Below, piece after piece: positions 18,111 through 26,402 of a stretch of 64,000 bases of DNA (its first letter is position 1; every line of letters begins with the position of its first letter). A program made the translations under genes and the position numbers. Source of the stretch: Bradyrhizobium sp. LTSP849 (GTDB lineage: Bacteria > Pseudomonadota > Alphaproteobacteria > Rhizobiales > Xanthobacteraceae); the NCBI RefSeq assembly GCF_000938255.1, contig NZ_JYMR01000005.1:124001-188000 (forward strand), written 5' to 3'. The notes below the pieces were generated by a model. The model saw only the letters and a list, made by a program, of their open reading frames with translations. It made no database searches and was not told the origin of the DNA.

Positions 18111-19360
18111 CGACCCCGACCATCCTCTTCGTCGACGACGAGCCGGATCTGGAAGCGCTGATCTTGCAGAAGTTCCGCAAGCAGATCCGCGACGGGCTGG
18201 TGAACATCATGTTCGCGCGCGACGGCCTCGACGCGCTGGAATCGATCGAGCGGCATCCGCACGTCGACCTTGTCGTCGCGGATATCAACATGCCGCGGAT
18301 GGACGGGCTGTCGCTGCTTGCGAAGCTCCAGGAGGCCGAGGACAAGAAGTCGACCATCATCGTCTCGGCCTATGGTGATATGAGCAACATCCGAACCGCC
18401 ATGAACCGCGGCGCGTTCGACTTTCTGACCAAGCCGATCGACTTCGTCGACCTGGAAACCACCATCCAGAAGACCATCCGTCACATCGAGATGCTGCGCG
18501 AGGTGCGGCGTCGCCAGCTAGAGGCCGAGCGGGCCCATGCCTCGCTGTCGCGCTATTTTTCGCCGGAGATCGCGAGGCGCTTGGCCGTGGATGCCGAGGG
18601 CAACGGCATGGAGGTGCAGTGGCGGAACGTCGCCACCATCTTCACGGATATCACCGGCTTCACGTCCTTGGTGGAGAGCGCGGCGCCGGAGACGCTCGGC
18701 GAGCTCCTCAACGAATATGTCGGCGGCATGACCGAGATCGTCTTCGAGCATGAAGGCACCGTTGCCAAGATCATCGGCGACGCGATCCAGGTGCTCTTCA
18801 ACGCGCCCGGCGACCAGCCGGACTATGCGACGCGTGCGGTCGCTTGCGTCCACGATCTCGACGCCTGGGCGCAGGATTTTTGCGCGCGCTGGAAGGCGAG
18901 GGGTGTGAGCTTCGGCGCCACCCGCATCGGCGCCCATGCCGGGCCGGCACTGGTCGGCAATTTCGGCGGCAATCGCTTCTTCGACTACACCGCCTATGGC
19001 GACAGCATCAACATCGCGGCGCGGTTGGAGGCGGCCAACAAGCATCTCGGCACGCGCATCTGTGTCAGTGCCAGCATTGCGGACGGAGCTGAGAATTTTC
19101 AGGGCCGCCCTGTGGGTGAGCTGATGCTGCGTGGACGCAGTGAGCCCCTGCGCGCGTACGAGCCGCTGCCGCAGGTCAGATTCGAAGCGCCGGAGACGGC
19201 GCAATATTCCGAGGCTTTCGCCAAGATGGAAACCGGCGACGTCGCCGCCATGCCGGCCTTCGCCGCGCTGATCGGCATGCATGCCGACGATCCCCTGGCC
19301 GGCTTTCACCTGAAGCGCCTGCTCAACGGTGCCAAGGGCATCCGCATGCAACTGGAATAG
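18107..19360 (+). CDS. response regulator with class III adenylate cyclase output domain
   Basis: A 417-residue cytoplasmic protein. The receiver at residues 1-125 has D10/D11, phosphosite D59 in 'VVADINMPRMDGLS' and K109. A helical linker leads to a class III nucleotide cyclase homology domain at about 170-350. The metal aspartates D181 ('FTDITGFTSL') and D225 ('KIIGDAIQVLF') are present, as are the purine-selecting K221 and D293 ('FFDYTAYGDS') and the transition-state N302 and R306 ('INIAARLE'). The Lys/Asp pair points to ATP and thus cAMP. The last 70 residues form an extra helical tail. The receiver probably controls cyclase activity, turning the kinase signal into cAMP. Confidence 0.92.
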   Translation: MTTPTILFVDDEPDLEALILQKFRKQIRDGLVNIMFARDGLDALESIERHPHVDLVVADINMPRMDGLSLLAKLQEAEDKKSTIIVSAYGDMSNIRTAMNRGAFDFLTKPIDFVDLETTIQKTIRHIEMLREVRRRQLEAERAHASLSRYFSPEIARRLAVDAEGNGMEVQWRNVATIFTDITGFTSLVESAAPETLGELLNEYVGGMTEIVFEHEGTVAKIIGDAIQVLFNAPGDQPDYATRAVACVHDLDAWAQDFCARWKARGVSFGATRIGAHAGPALVGNFGGNRFFDYTAYGDSINIAARLEAANKHLGTRICVSASIADGAENFQGRPVGELMLRGRSEPLRAYEPLPQVRFEAPETAQYSEAFAKMETGDVAAMPAFAALIGMHADDPLAGFHLKRLLNGAKGIRMQLE

Positions 19361-19369
19361 GAGTTTGAC

Positions 19370-20116
19370 ATGACGCGTGAATTCGCCGCCGGAAATTATC
19401 GTTTCATTCCGTCCGTGTTCCAGTATTCGGCCGGTGCAGCGGCAGATGCCGGCTATGAGATCGAGCGCGTCCGGTTCGACCGGCTCGTGCCGCTCGCCGA
19501 AGGCTTTGCACTCGCGGCGAAGTACATCAAGGAGGCCGGGCGCCCGCTGACGGCGTTCTGCGCTTGCGAGCTGCGCTCGCCGGCGGCCTTCAGCGAAGAA
19601 GGCTTTCGCGCCTTCAATCTGCACTATGTCAAGACGCTGTCGGAATGGAGCATCTTCGACGGCACCACCAATCCGGTGGCGCGCAGCAATGTCTGTCCCG
19701 AGCTCGATCCGCCGTCCGAGCCGTCGTTCTACGCCTTCTCGTTCACACGCCCGACGGGATCGAAGACGCCAAGCTTCGTGATCGCGGGCGGCGCCGAGGC
19801 GCGCGAGGGTAGCGGCACCTATGTCGAGCGCACCGTGCGCTACCGCGACCTCAGTCCGGAGGGCCTGCGCGAGAAGGTGCGCTTCACGACGACGTCCCAG
19901 ATGGAGAACCGGATGACCGCTTTCGGCTTCGGCTGGAAGGACACCACGGGCGTGCAGGCCTATTCCGTGCACGATTTCCACCATGCGCTTGTCGAAGAGC
20001 TGGTTCGTCACGGCGCGCTACGCTCCGGCCTGACCTGGCACTTTGCGCGGCCGCCGGTGGTCGATCTCGAATATGAGATGGATTGCCGCCGCGTGATGCG
20101 CGAGACGGTGATCTAA
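19370..20116 (+). CDS. uncharacterised protein, possibly Rid-superfamily (aminomuconate-deaminase-like)
   Basis: A 248-residue cytoplasmic protein with no signal or membrane segment, 9 bases after the cyclase gene and so probably in its transcript. It may contain two Rid/YjgF-like halves. 'PVARSNVCPELDPPSEPSFYAF' in the first half recalls the conserved R-x-x-V...P Rid motif, and the C-terminus has 'VQAYSVHDFHHALVEELV'. I have a vague memory that close homologues carry labels such as aminochloromuconate deaminase (CnbZ-like), and known 2-aminomuconate deaminases include Rid-family proteins; this is not certain. The link to the signalling genes is unexplained. It could equally serve the convergent peptide operon. 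Confidence 0.5.
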   Translation: MTREFAAGNYRFIPSVFQYSAGAAADAGYEIERVRFDRLVPLAEGFALAAKYIKEAGRPLTAFCACELRSPAAFSEEGFRAFNLHYVKTLSEWSIFDGTTNPVARSNVCPELDPPSEPSFYAFSFTRPTGSKTPSFVIAGGAEAREGSGTYVERTVRYRDLSPEGLREKVRFTTTSQMENRMTAFGFGWKDTTGVQAYSVHDFHHALVEELVRHGALRSGLTWHFARPPVVDLEYEMDCRRVMRETVI

Positions 20117-20117
20117 A

Positions 20118-20161
20118 GCGTTTTCAAGCGAAGTGGGTACCGGTTCGCGTCAAGAAAACGC
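20118..20161. repeat. dispersed intergenic palindromic repeat
   Basis: GCGTTTTC at 20118-20125 is mirrored by GAAAACGC at 20154-20161, around 'AAGCGAAGTGGGTACCGG' and 'TTCGCGT'. This sequence type is, from memory, a very common intergenic repeat in bradyrhizobia and relatives. It starts 2 bases after a stop codon and lies between two convergent genes. Confidence 0.65.
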
Positions 20162-20164
20162 GTC

Positions 20165-20198
20165 AAAAAAGGAATTAGAGCCCCGGAACGCGGCTCTA
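20165..20198 (-). terminator. intrinsic terminator closing the minus-strand peptide operon
   Basis: On the minus strand TAGAGCC, a nine-base loop, GGCTCTA, then ATTCC and six T residues follow one another. The first TAG is the stop codon of the last permease gene, so the hairpin starts at the end of translation. It marks the downstream end of the block that begins at 33950. Confidence 0.65.
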
Positions 20199-21083
20199 GC
20201 GCTGGCGCGGGTCGAGGGCGTCGCGCAGGCCGTCGCCGAGCAGGTTCAACGAGAGCACGACGAGGAAGATCGCGAGCCCCGGCCAGATCGCCATCCACGG
20301 CGCCTGGGTCAGGAAGCGTTGCGCCGCGTTGAGCATGCTGCCCCAGGACGGCGCCGGCGGCTGCTGGCCGAGGCCGAGGAACGACAGCGCGGCTTCGGCG
20401 ATGATGGCGGCCGCAATCGACAGCGTGGCCTGCACCAGCAGCGCGGGCATGATGTTCGGCAGGATGTGCGAAAACGCGATCCGCCAGCCGGGGTTGCCAA
20501 GCGCGCGCGCGGCCTCGACATAGTCTTCGGACTTGACGTTCAGCACCTGGCCGCGGGTCAGGCGAATGAAGATCGGCGTGGCCGAGATGCCGATCGCGAT
20601 CATCGCGTTGGTAAGGCTCGGGCCGAGGAACGCCGCCAGTGCAATCGCCAGGATCAGGAACGGGCAGGCCAGCATCGCATCGGTGATCCGGCTGATCAGC
20701 GCGTCGGTGAATCCGCCGCGATAGCCGGCGAGCAGGCCGAGCGGCACGCCGATGCCGAGCGCGATCGCGACCGAGATCAGGCCCGCAAGCAGCGAGGCCC
20801 GAGCGCCGTAGATGACGCGGCTGAGGATGTCGCGGCCGAGCTCGTCGGTGCCGAACCAGTGCGACATGGTTGGCGGCTTGCGCACCAGGCTCCAGCTCGT
20901 CGCAATGGGGTCGTAGGGCACGATGAGCGGGGCCAGCAGCGCAAGAGCGATGAACGTCGTGATTGCGACAAGGCCGAACACAGCAGCCTTGCGCTTGAAC
21001 AACCGCCGCCGCGCGCGGCGTGCCGGGCTGTCGAGCTCGTAGGCTTGCGTGACGGGGCTTACGGGTAGCGCGGCGTCGGTCAT
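20196..21083 (-). CDS. dipeptide/oligopeptide ABC transporter permease (DppC type), system 2
   Basis: A 295-residue inner-membrane permease read from the ATG at 21083; an upstream ATG at 21134 would overlap the previous gene by 47 bases. About six membrane helices are visible. It has 'DELGRDILSRVIYGARASLL', typical of DppC/OppC proteins, and the ATPase-docking EAA loop 'YVEAARALGNPGWRIAFSHI'. It pairs with the DppB-type gene ending 4 bases upstream. It is the last gene of the block, with its stop codon inside the terminator stem. Confidence 0.9.
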   Translation of the reverse strand: MTDAALPVSPVTQAYELDSPARRARRRLFKRKAAVFGLVAITTFIALALLAPLIVPYDPIATSWSLVRKPPTMSHWFGTDELGRDILSRVIYGARASLLAGLISVAIALGIGVPLGLLAGYRGGFTDALISRITDAMLACPFLILAIALAAFLGPSLTNAMIAIGISATPIFIRLTRGQVLNVKSEDYVEAARALGNPGWRIAFSHILPNIMPALLVQATLSIAAAIIAEAALSFLGLGQQPPAPSWGSMLNAAQRFLTQAPWMAIWPGLAIFLVVLSLNLLGDGLRDALDPRQR

Positions 21084-21087
21084 GGCG

Positions 21088-22029
21088 CTACCCCCGCAGT
21101 CGCGGATTGACGAGGATATAGGCGACGTCTGCAACGAGATTCAGGGTGATGTAGACGGTGGCGGTCACCAGCACGACGCCTTGCACGACCGCGTAGTCGC
21201 GGTTGAAGACGGCGTCCACGATCAGCTTGCCGAAGCCGGGAATGGAGAAGATCTGCTCGGTCAGCACCGCGCCCGACAGCAGCGTGCCGAGCTCGAGCGC
21301 GCCGAGCGTGATGATGGGTGTCAGCGCATTGCGCATGGCATGCTTGAGGATCACGGAACGCTCGGAGAGGCCCTTCGCGCGCGCCGTGCGGACGTAATCG
21401 CTCTCCAGCACTTGCAGCATGGCGCTGCGCGTATGCCGCATCAGGATCGCGGAAATCGCGTTGCCGAGCACGAAGGCCGGCATGATGGTGGCAGCCAGGC
21501 TCGCGCGCCAGTTCTCGCTGAGCGGCACATAGCCTGAGGCCGGCAGCCAGCCGAGCTCGATCGAGAACAGGAAGATCATCAGGATCCCGAGCCAGAAGTT
21601 CGGCGTCGAGATGCCCCATAGCGCGAACAGATTAGCGCCATAGTCCCAGACCGTGCCCCTCTTCACCGCGGAAACGATGCCGGCGGGAATGCCGATCAGG
21701 AAGGCGATCAGGATCGCCATCGAGCCGAGCTGGAGCGTCACCGGCAGCTTCTGTGCGATCAGCTCGCGCACCGGCATCTTGCTGCGCAGTGACTCCCCGA
21801 AATTGCCGGTCAGGACCCCCTTGAGCCAATAGACGTATTGCACGGGGATCGGCTGATCGAGCTTGTACTGCTGACGGATCTGTTCGATCACGGCGGGATC
21901 GCGTTCCTCTCCGGCCATGACCAGCGCGGGATCTCCCGGCAGCAATTGCTGGAGCGAAAAGATCAGCACCGACACGAAGAACAGCGTCGGTATGATCTGC
22001 GCGATGCGGCGAGCGAGGAAGTTCAGCAT
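21088..22029 (-). CDS. dipeptide/oligopeptide ABC transporter permease (DppB type), system 2
   Basis: A 313-residue permease with the DppB/OppB start 'MLNFLARRIAQIIPTLFFVS', the 'QLLPGDPALVMAGEE' segment that opens the periplasmic loop, and the EAA loop 'YVRTARAKGLSERSVILKHA'. About six membrane helices are visible. It follows its binding-protein gene by 31 bases. Together with the DppC-type partner it would form the translocation pore of the second importer. Confidence 0.9.
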   Translation of the reverse strand: MLNFLARRIAQIIPTLFFVSVLIFSLQQLLPGDPALVMAGEERDPAVIEQIRQQYKLDQPIPVQYVYWLKGVLTGNFGESLRSKMPVRELIAQKLPVTLQLGSMAILIAFLIGIPAGIVSAVKRGTVWDYGANLFALWGISTPNFWLGILMIFLFSIELGWLPASGYVPLSENWRASLAATIMPAFVLGNAISAILMRHTRSAMLQVLESDYVRTARAKGLSERSVILKHAMRNALTPIITLGALELGTLLSGAVLTEQIFSIPGFGKLIVDAVFNRDYAVVQGVVLVTATVYITLNLVADVAYILVNPRLRG

Positions 22030-22060
22030 GGCGCAGCTCGCGTCCTGGGCGCAGCCGCGA

Positions 22061-23581
22061 TCACTTGAACTTCAACCCGACCACGCGCACCAGCCCGTCG
22101 GGCATCTGCTTGTAGCCCTCCAGCTTGGTCGTGTGCGCGATCAGCAGCGTGCGGTGATAGATGTAGATGATCGGCAGGTCGGCGAGCAGGATCTTGGTCA
22201 GCTTTTCGTAGATCGCCTTGCGCTCATCAAAGCCCGCGACCGCCCTCGCTTCTTCCATCAGCTTGTCGGCTTCCGGGTTCGCGTAGCCGCCATCGTTCTG
22301 CGGCGCCTTGCTGCGCATGAAGATGTAGGAATTGCCGTCGGGATCGATGCGGCCGCTCCAGTTGATCTGGAACACCTGGAACTCGCCGGCCTGGGACTGC
22401 TTGAAGGTAGTCGCGAATTCGACGGCGCGAATCTTGATGTCGAAGCCGGCCTCCGCGGCCATGGACTGCACGACCTGGGCGACGGCCTCGTACTCGGTGC
22501 CCTTCGGGACCATGTAGTCGACGGTCACGGGAAGGCTGACGCCGGCTTCCTTCAAAAGCGCCTTGGCCTTGGCGATGTCGCGACCCTGAACGGGGAAGGA
22601 CTTCTGATAATAGGGATGCGTCGGGCTGACCCACTGATTGCCGGCCGTGAACTCGCCGTTGAACACGACCTGGTTGATGGCTTCGCGATCGATGGAGAGG
22701 TCAAGCGCCTGGCGCACCTTCGCCGACTGGCTCAGCGGCCCCTTGGCCTTGTCGTTGCCGATGTTGATGGTCAGGCCGAGATAGCCGAGCTCGGGGGCTG
22801 TCGACAGCACCAGCTTGGGATCGGCGCGGACGTCCTTGATGTCGGTGGCGAGCACGCGCTCGATCAGGTCGAGGCCGCCGGACTTGAGATTCGCCAGTCG
22901 CACCGTCGAGTCAACGATCGGCAGGAACACGACGCGGTCGATATGGACGTTGTCCTTGTTCCAGTAATCGGCGAATTTCTCGAAGACCATGCGGTCCTGC
23001 TGGATGCGCTCGACGAATTTATACGGGCCGGCGCAGACCGGATGGAGGCCGAACTTGTCGCCGGCTTCCTTGGCGGCCTTCGGCGACACCATCATGCCGG
23101 AGCGGTCGGTAAGCTGGGCGATCAGCGGCGAGTAGGGCGTCTTCAGCACCAGCTTGATGGTCAGGGGATCGACAACCTCGACATGATCGACGCTGGCGAG
23201 CTCCGACTTCCGGAACGAGGTCGGCAGCGTCATGTGACGCTCGATCGAGAATTTTGCGGCCTCCGCATCCAGTGGTTCGCCGTCATGGAATTTGACGTTC
23301 GGCCGCAGCTTGATCGTCATCTCCTTGCCGTCGGCCGAGGTCTGGTAGGACAGCGCGAGCTGCGGCACGACGTTGAGCTTCTCGTCGATGTCGAACAGCT
23401 TGTCGCAGAAGGCGGAGAACACGATGCGGCCGACATAGGTGCGGCCGATGCTGGGATCGAGGATGTCTGGGTCCTCGGCGATGCCGATGCGTAGCGTGGT
23501 CTGGGCTTGGGCTGTGCCCGCGAGCGACGTCAGCAATGCCGACGCCAGAAATGCCAAACGCACAAAACTCATCGTTCTCAA
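22061..23581 (-). CDS. peptide-type ABC transporter substrate-binding protein (SBP_bac_5), system 2
   Basis: A 506-residue family 5 extracellular binding protein with a Sec leader ending near 'SLAGTAQAQ'. Family marks are 'LRIGIAEDPDILDPSIGRTY', 'LALSYQTSADGKEMTIKLRP', 'VKFHDGEPLDAEAAKFSIER', and 'ALDLSIDREAINQVVFNGEF' further on. Members of this family bind di- and oligopeptides, glutathione, opines, nickel chelates and other compounds, so ligand identity needs context. Here the operon also encodes a gamma-glutamyltransferase, which makes gamma-glutamyl compounds a reasonable guess. Unlike the other system, its gene lies after its ATPases in transcription order. Confidence 0.9.
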   Translation of the reverse strand: MRTMSFVRLAFLASALLTSLAGTAQAQTTLRIGIAEDPDILDPSIGRTYVGRIVFSAFCDKLFDIDEKLNVVPQLALSYQTSADGKEMTIKLRPNVKFHDGEPLDAEAAKFSIERHMTLPTSFRKSELASVDHVEVVDPLTIKLVLKTPYSPLIAQLTDRSGMMVSPKAAKEAGDKFGLHPVCAGPYKFVERIQQDRMVFEKFADYWNKDNVHIDRVVFLPIVDSTVRLANLKSGGLDLIERVLATDIKDVRADPKLVLSTAPELGYLGLTINIGNDKAKGPLSQSAKVRQALDLSIDREAINQVVFNGEFTAGNQWVSPTHPYYQKSFPVQGRDIAKAKALLKEAGVSLPVTVDYMVPKGTEYEAVAQVVQSMAAEAGFDIKIRAVEFATTFKQSQAGEFQVFQINWSGRIDPDGNSYIFMRSKAPQNDGGYANPEADKLMEEARAVAGFDERKAIYEKLTKILLADLPIIYIYHRTLLIAHTTKLEGYKQMPDGLVRVVGLKFK

Positions 23582-23595
23582 CCTCTGTTTGACGG

Positions 23596-24696
23596 CTAGA
23601 CCGGGTCGGGCCTCAATGAACTAACCCCGCCGCCGCTCGCTGCTTCCAGGCTGCCGCTGAAGGCGGCGACCAATTTTTCAAGGACCGGCGAGAAGCCGCC
23701 GTCCATTGGGACGATCGCCTCGGACGACGGCAGTTCCGATGTTCGGTGGCAGGCCGTTGCATGTCCGATGCCATCCGGCACGAGCTGTGGCATTTCGCTG
23801 CGGCAGCGGTCGACGACGTAGGGGCAGCGGGTGTGGAAGCGGCATCCCGGCGGCGGGTTCAGCGCGCTGGGGATCTCGCCCTGAAGCACAATCCGGCTGC
23901 GCTTTGCCCGTGGTTTAGGCACCGGGATCGCGGACAGCAGCGCGCGGCTATAGGGGTGGCGCGGGGCGGCGAAAAGCGCATCCGCTTCCGCCGTCTCGAC
24001 GATCTGGCCGAGATTCATCACCGCGACGTGGTCGGCGATGTGCTTGACCACGGCCAGATCATGCGAGACGAAAATGTAGGCGAGGCCGAGCCGGTCCTGA
24101 AGCTCGCGCAGCAGGTTGAGGATTTGCGAGCGGATCGAGACGTCGAGCGCGGAGACCGGCTCGTCGCAGATAATCAGCTTCGGCTCGACCGCGAGCGCGC
24201 GGGCAATTGCGATGCGCTGGCGCTGGCCGCCGGAGAATTCGTGCGGATAGCGCCGCGCCAGCCGCGGCTCCAGCCCAACCAGCCGCAATATCTCCTCGAC
24301 GCGCTCGCGTCGCCGGGCAGGCGGCACGAGATTGTGCAGCGCCAGCGGCTCGGTCAGGATCTGGCCGACGGTCATGCGCGGATTGAGCGAAGCGTAGGGA
24401 TCCTGGAAGATAATCTGCGCCTCGCGGCGGAAGCCGCGCAGCGCGGCGGCGTCGAGAGCGAGAAGGTCGCGGCCTTCGAAGCGGATTGCGCCTGCATCCG
24501 GCTCGATCAACCGTAGCACCAGGCGGCTGACGGTGGATTTGCCGCAGCCGGATTCGCCGACCAGCGCCAGCGTCTTGCCGGCGTCGAGCGAGAAGGAGAC
24601 GCCATCGACTGCTTTGACATGTGCGAGCGCGCGACCGAAGATCGAGCGCTCGGCGACGAAATGCTTGACTAGGCCTTCGACCTCGAGCAGCGCCAT
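23596..24696 (-). CDS. peptide ABC transporter ATP-binding protein (DppF type), system 2
   Basis: A 366-residue ATPase read from the ATG at 24696, which overlaps the stop codon of the preceding ATPase gene (TGATG). It has Walker A '[13 protein letters not shown]', the Q-loop in 'IIFQDPYASLNPRMTVGQIL', signature 'FSGGQRQRIAIARALA', Walker B 'LIICDEPVSALD' and the H-loop 'FVSHDLAVVKHI'. The C-terminal oligopeptide/dipeptide extension carries the Cys pattern 'PPGCRFHTRCPYVVDRCRSE', which in relatives binds an iron-sulfur cluster. It forms a heterodimer with the DppD-type partner. A tail of about 40 residues beyond the usual end is unusual. Confidence 0.92.
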   Translation of the reverse strand: MALLEVEGLVKHFVAERSIFGRALAHVKAVDGVSFSLDAGKTLALVGESGCGKSTVSRLVLRLIEPDAGAIRFEGRDLLALDAAALRGFRREAQIIFQDPYASLNPRMTVGQILTEPLALHNLVPPARRRERVEEILRLVGLEPRLARRYPHEFSGGQRQRIAIARALAVEPKLIICDEPVSALDVSIRSQILNLLRELQDRLGLAYIFVSHDLAVVKHIADHVAVMNLGQIVETAEADALFAAPRHPYSRALLSAIPVPKPRAKRSRIVLQGEIPSALNPPPGCRFHTRCPYVVDRCRSEMPQLVPDGIGHATACHRTSELPSSEAIVPMDGGFSPVLEKLVAAFSGSLEAASGGGVSSLRPDPV

Positions 24697-25685
24697 CACG
24701 ACACCAGAAGTTCGAGCGGCGCGCGGATGCAGCGCGAGAGGTGGCCGGGGCTGACTTCCACGAGCGGCGGCGGCGCCTTGGTGCAGGCGTCCAGCACGAA
24801 CGGGCAGCGCGCGGCGAAGCGGCAGCCGGCGGGCGGCTGCATCATGTTCGGGACCATGCCCTCGATCGTCGCGAGCTGATCGGCGCGATGGTCGAGCCGT
24901 GGGATCGATCCGAGCAGGCCGACCGTATAGGGATGCTGCGGCATGGAGAACAATTCATCCACAGGCGCGCGCTCGACGATTTCGCCCGCGTACATCACAG
25001 CGACTTCGTCGCAGACCTCGGCAACCACGCCGAGATCGTGGGTGATCAGGATGATGGCGGCACCGCTCGCCGCCTTCAATTCCCGCATCAGCTCCAGTAT
25101 CTGCGCCTGCAAGGTGACGTCGAGCGCGGTGGTCGGTTCGTCGGCGATCAGGAGGCGTGGGTCGCAGGCGAGCGCCATCGCGATCATCACACGCTGGCGC
25201 ATGCCGCCGGAGAGCTTGTGCGGATATTCGTCGATCCGCCGCTCGGGCGAGGGAATGTGAACGCGGCGCAGCAGGTCGATCGCACGGTCCCGCGCGCTGC
25301 GCCGGGAGCCGCCGCGGTGACGCAGGATCGTCTCGGTGATCTGGTCGCCGATGGTGAGGCTCGGATTGAGCGACGTCATCGGTTCCTGGAAGATCATTGC
25401 CAGGCGGTTGCCGCGCAAGTCGCGCAGCGTCTGGTCCGACGTCTTCAACAGGTCGAAACCGTCGAAGCGGATTGCGCCGGATATTTCCGCGCTCTGCTTC
25501 GGCAGCAATCCCATGATCGCGAGTGACGTCACGCTCTTGCCGCAACCGGATTCGCCAACGAGCCCGAGCGTTGCGCCATTGGCGACGCTGAGATCGACGC
25601 TGTCGACCGCATGCGTGATGCGGCCGTCATCGCCGTGGAAGCGAATGCGGAGATCCCTGATCTCGATGAGGGGGCTAGCGCTCAT
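24696..25685 (-). CDS. peptide ABC transporter ATP-binding protein (DppD type), system 2
   Basis: A 329-residue ATPase. Walker A is '[19 protein letters not shown]', signature '[16 protein letters not shown]' (the GGMRQR form marks the DppD/OppD branch), Walker B '[20 protein letters not shown]', and the C-terminal Cys motif '[17 protein letters not shown]'. It overlaps the DUF1028 gene upstream and the DppF-type gene downstream by a few bases each. That tight coupling ties DUF1028 to the transporter. Confidence 0.92.
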   Translation of the reverse strand: MSASPLIEIRDLRIRFHGDDGRITHAVDSVDLSVANGATLGLVGESGCGKSVTSLAIMGLLPKQSAEISGAIRFDGFDLLKTSDQTLRDLRGNRLAMIFQEPMTSLNPSLTIGDQITETILRHRGGSRRSARDRAIDLLRRVHIPSPERRIDEYPHKLSGGMRQRVMIAMALACDPRLLIADEPTTALDVTLQAQILELMRELKAASGAAIILITHDLGVVAEVCDEVAVMYAGEIVERAPVDELFSMPQHPYTVGLLGSIPRLDHRADQLATIEGMVPNMMQPPAGCRFAARCPFVLDACTKAPPPLVEVSPGHLSRCIRAPLELLVS

Positions 25686-26392
25686 GACTGCCTTGCACGC
25701 GCCGCGGCGATGCTGGCGTCGATGACGCCGCGATCGGTATTGCCGGCGGGATTGCGCCGCGTCGGAAGCGAGCCGCGGAAGTGCACCCAGAGCTCGTGAC
25801 TGACCCGCTCGAGCCGCTCGAGTTCGCCGAGCGGATCGGGATGATCATCGGCGCGAACGTCCAGCGCGGGCCACTCCTCCTCGCCGTGGATCAGGAGCGC
25901 CGCCGACTGCTTGCCGCGCTTGTCGCCGCCGGCGGCTTCGCCGGCGCGCATGGCCGCGAGCAGGCGGCGCGGGAAGGGCAGGCTGTCATTGGCGAGGTAG
26001 GTCTTTGCCGTCTCGTCGAGGACGTCCGAGCCTGCGAGCATATTGCCGGCGATCGAGAAGCCGCTGCCTGCGATGTGCCCGCACCAGTCGACGCAATCGC
26101 GGCCCGTATGCGCTGCGATCGCGCCATTTGCATCCATGATGTGGATCTGCCGGTTTTCGCGCCCGTCGTCGGTCGCGAGCAGTGTGGCGAGCACGTCGTG
26201 CGCGTTGAGGCCCTCGCGCAACAGCTTGATGCCGTCGATGCCGTAATAGGGATTGACGAAGGCTTGCGTGGCGATCGCGCCGAGGCCAGCGGCGATGTAA
26301 GGCACGCGTGCTCCGACGGCGAAGAAGCGGGTCGCAACGGCGATGCCGAACTGGCCGGTGGCAGGATCGCGGGCGATGATCGACCAGGTCAT
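25682..26392 (-). CDS. DUF1028 family protein, Ntn-hydrolase-like
   Basis: A 236-residue cytoplasmic protein read from the ATG at 26392, which gives the family start 'MTWSIIARDPATGQFGIAVA'. It continues 'GARVPYIAAGLGAIATQAFV' and 'YGIDGIKLLREG', then 'RQIHIMDANGAIAAHTG' and 'GSGFSIAGNMLAG'. DUF1028 (PF06267) is, as I recall, grouped with Ntn hydrolases, which use an N-terminal Thr/Ser/Cys nucleophile; Thr2 here would serve after Met removal. It sits between the gamma-glutamyltransferase gene (10 bases) and an ATPase gene (overlap). A role in hydrolysing an imported peptide or amide is likely but untested. Confidence 0.85.
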   Translation of the reverse strand: MTWSIIARDPATGQFGIAVATRFFAVGARVPYIAAGLGAIATQAFVNPYYGIDGIKLLREGLNAHDVLATLLATDDGRENRQIHIMDANGAIAAHTGRDCVDWCGHIAGSGFSIAGNMLAGSDVLDETAKTYLANDSLPFPRRLLAAMRAGEAAGGDKRGKQSAALLIHGEEEWPALDVRADDHPDPLGELERLERVSHELWVHFRGSLPTRRNPAGNTDRGVIDASIAAARARQS

Positions 26393-26402
26393 ATGTTGTC
26401 CA

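Noticed and set aside
18518..20011. 497-codon open frame on the minus strand
   Set aside because: It lies opposite the cyclase and Rid-like genes, whose motifs are intact; no signature of its own.
21917..23494. 525-codon open frame on the plus strand
   Set aside because: It is antisense to a binding protein with clear SBP_bac_5 motifs.
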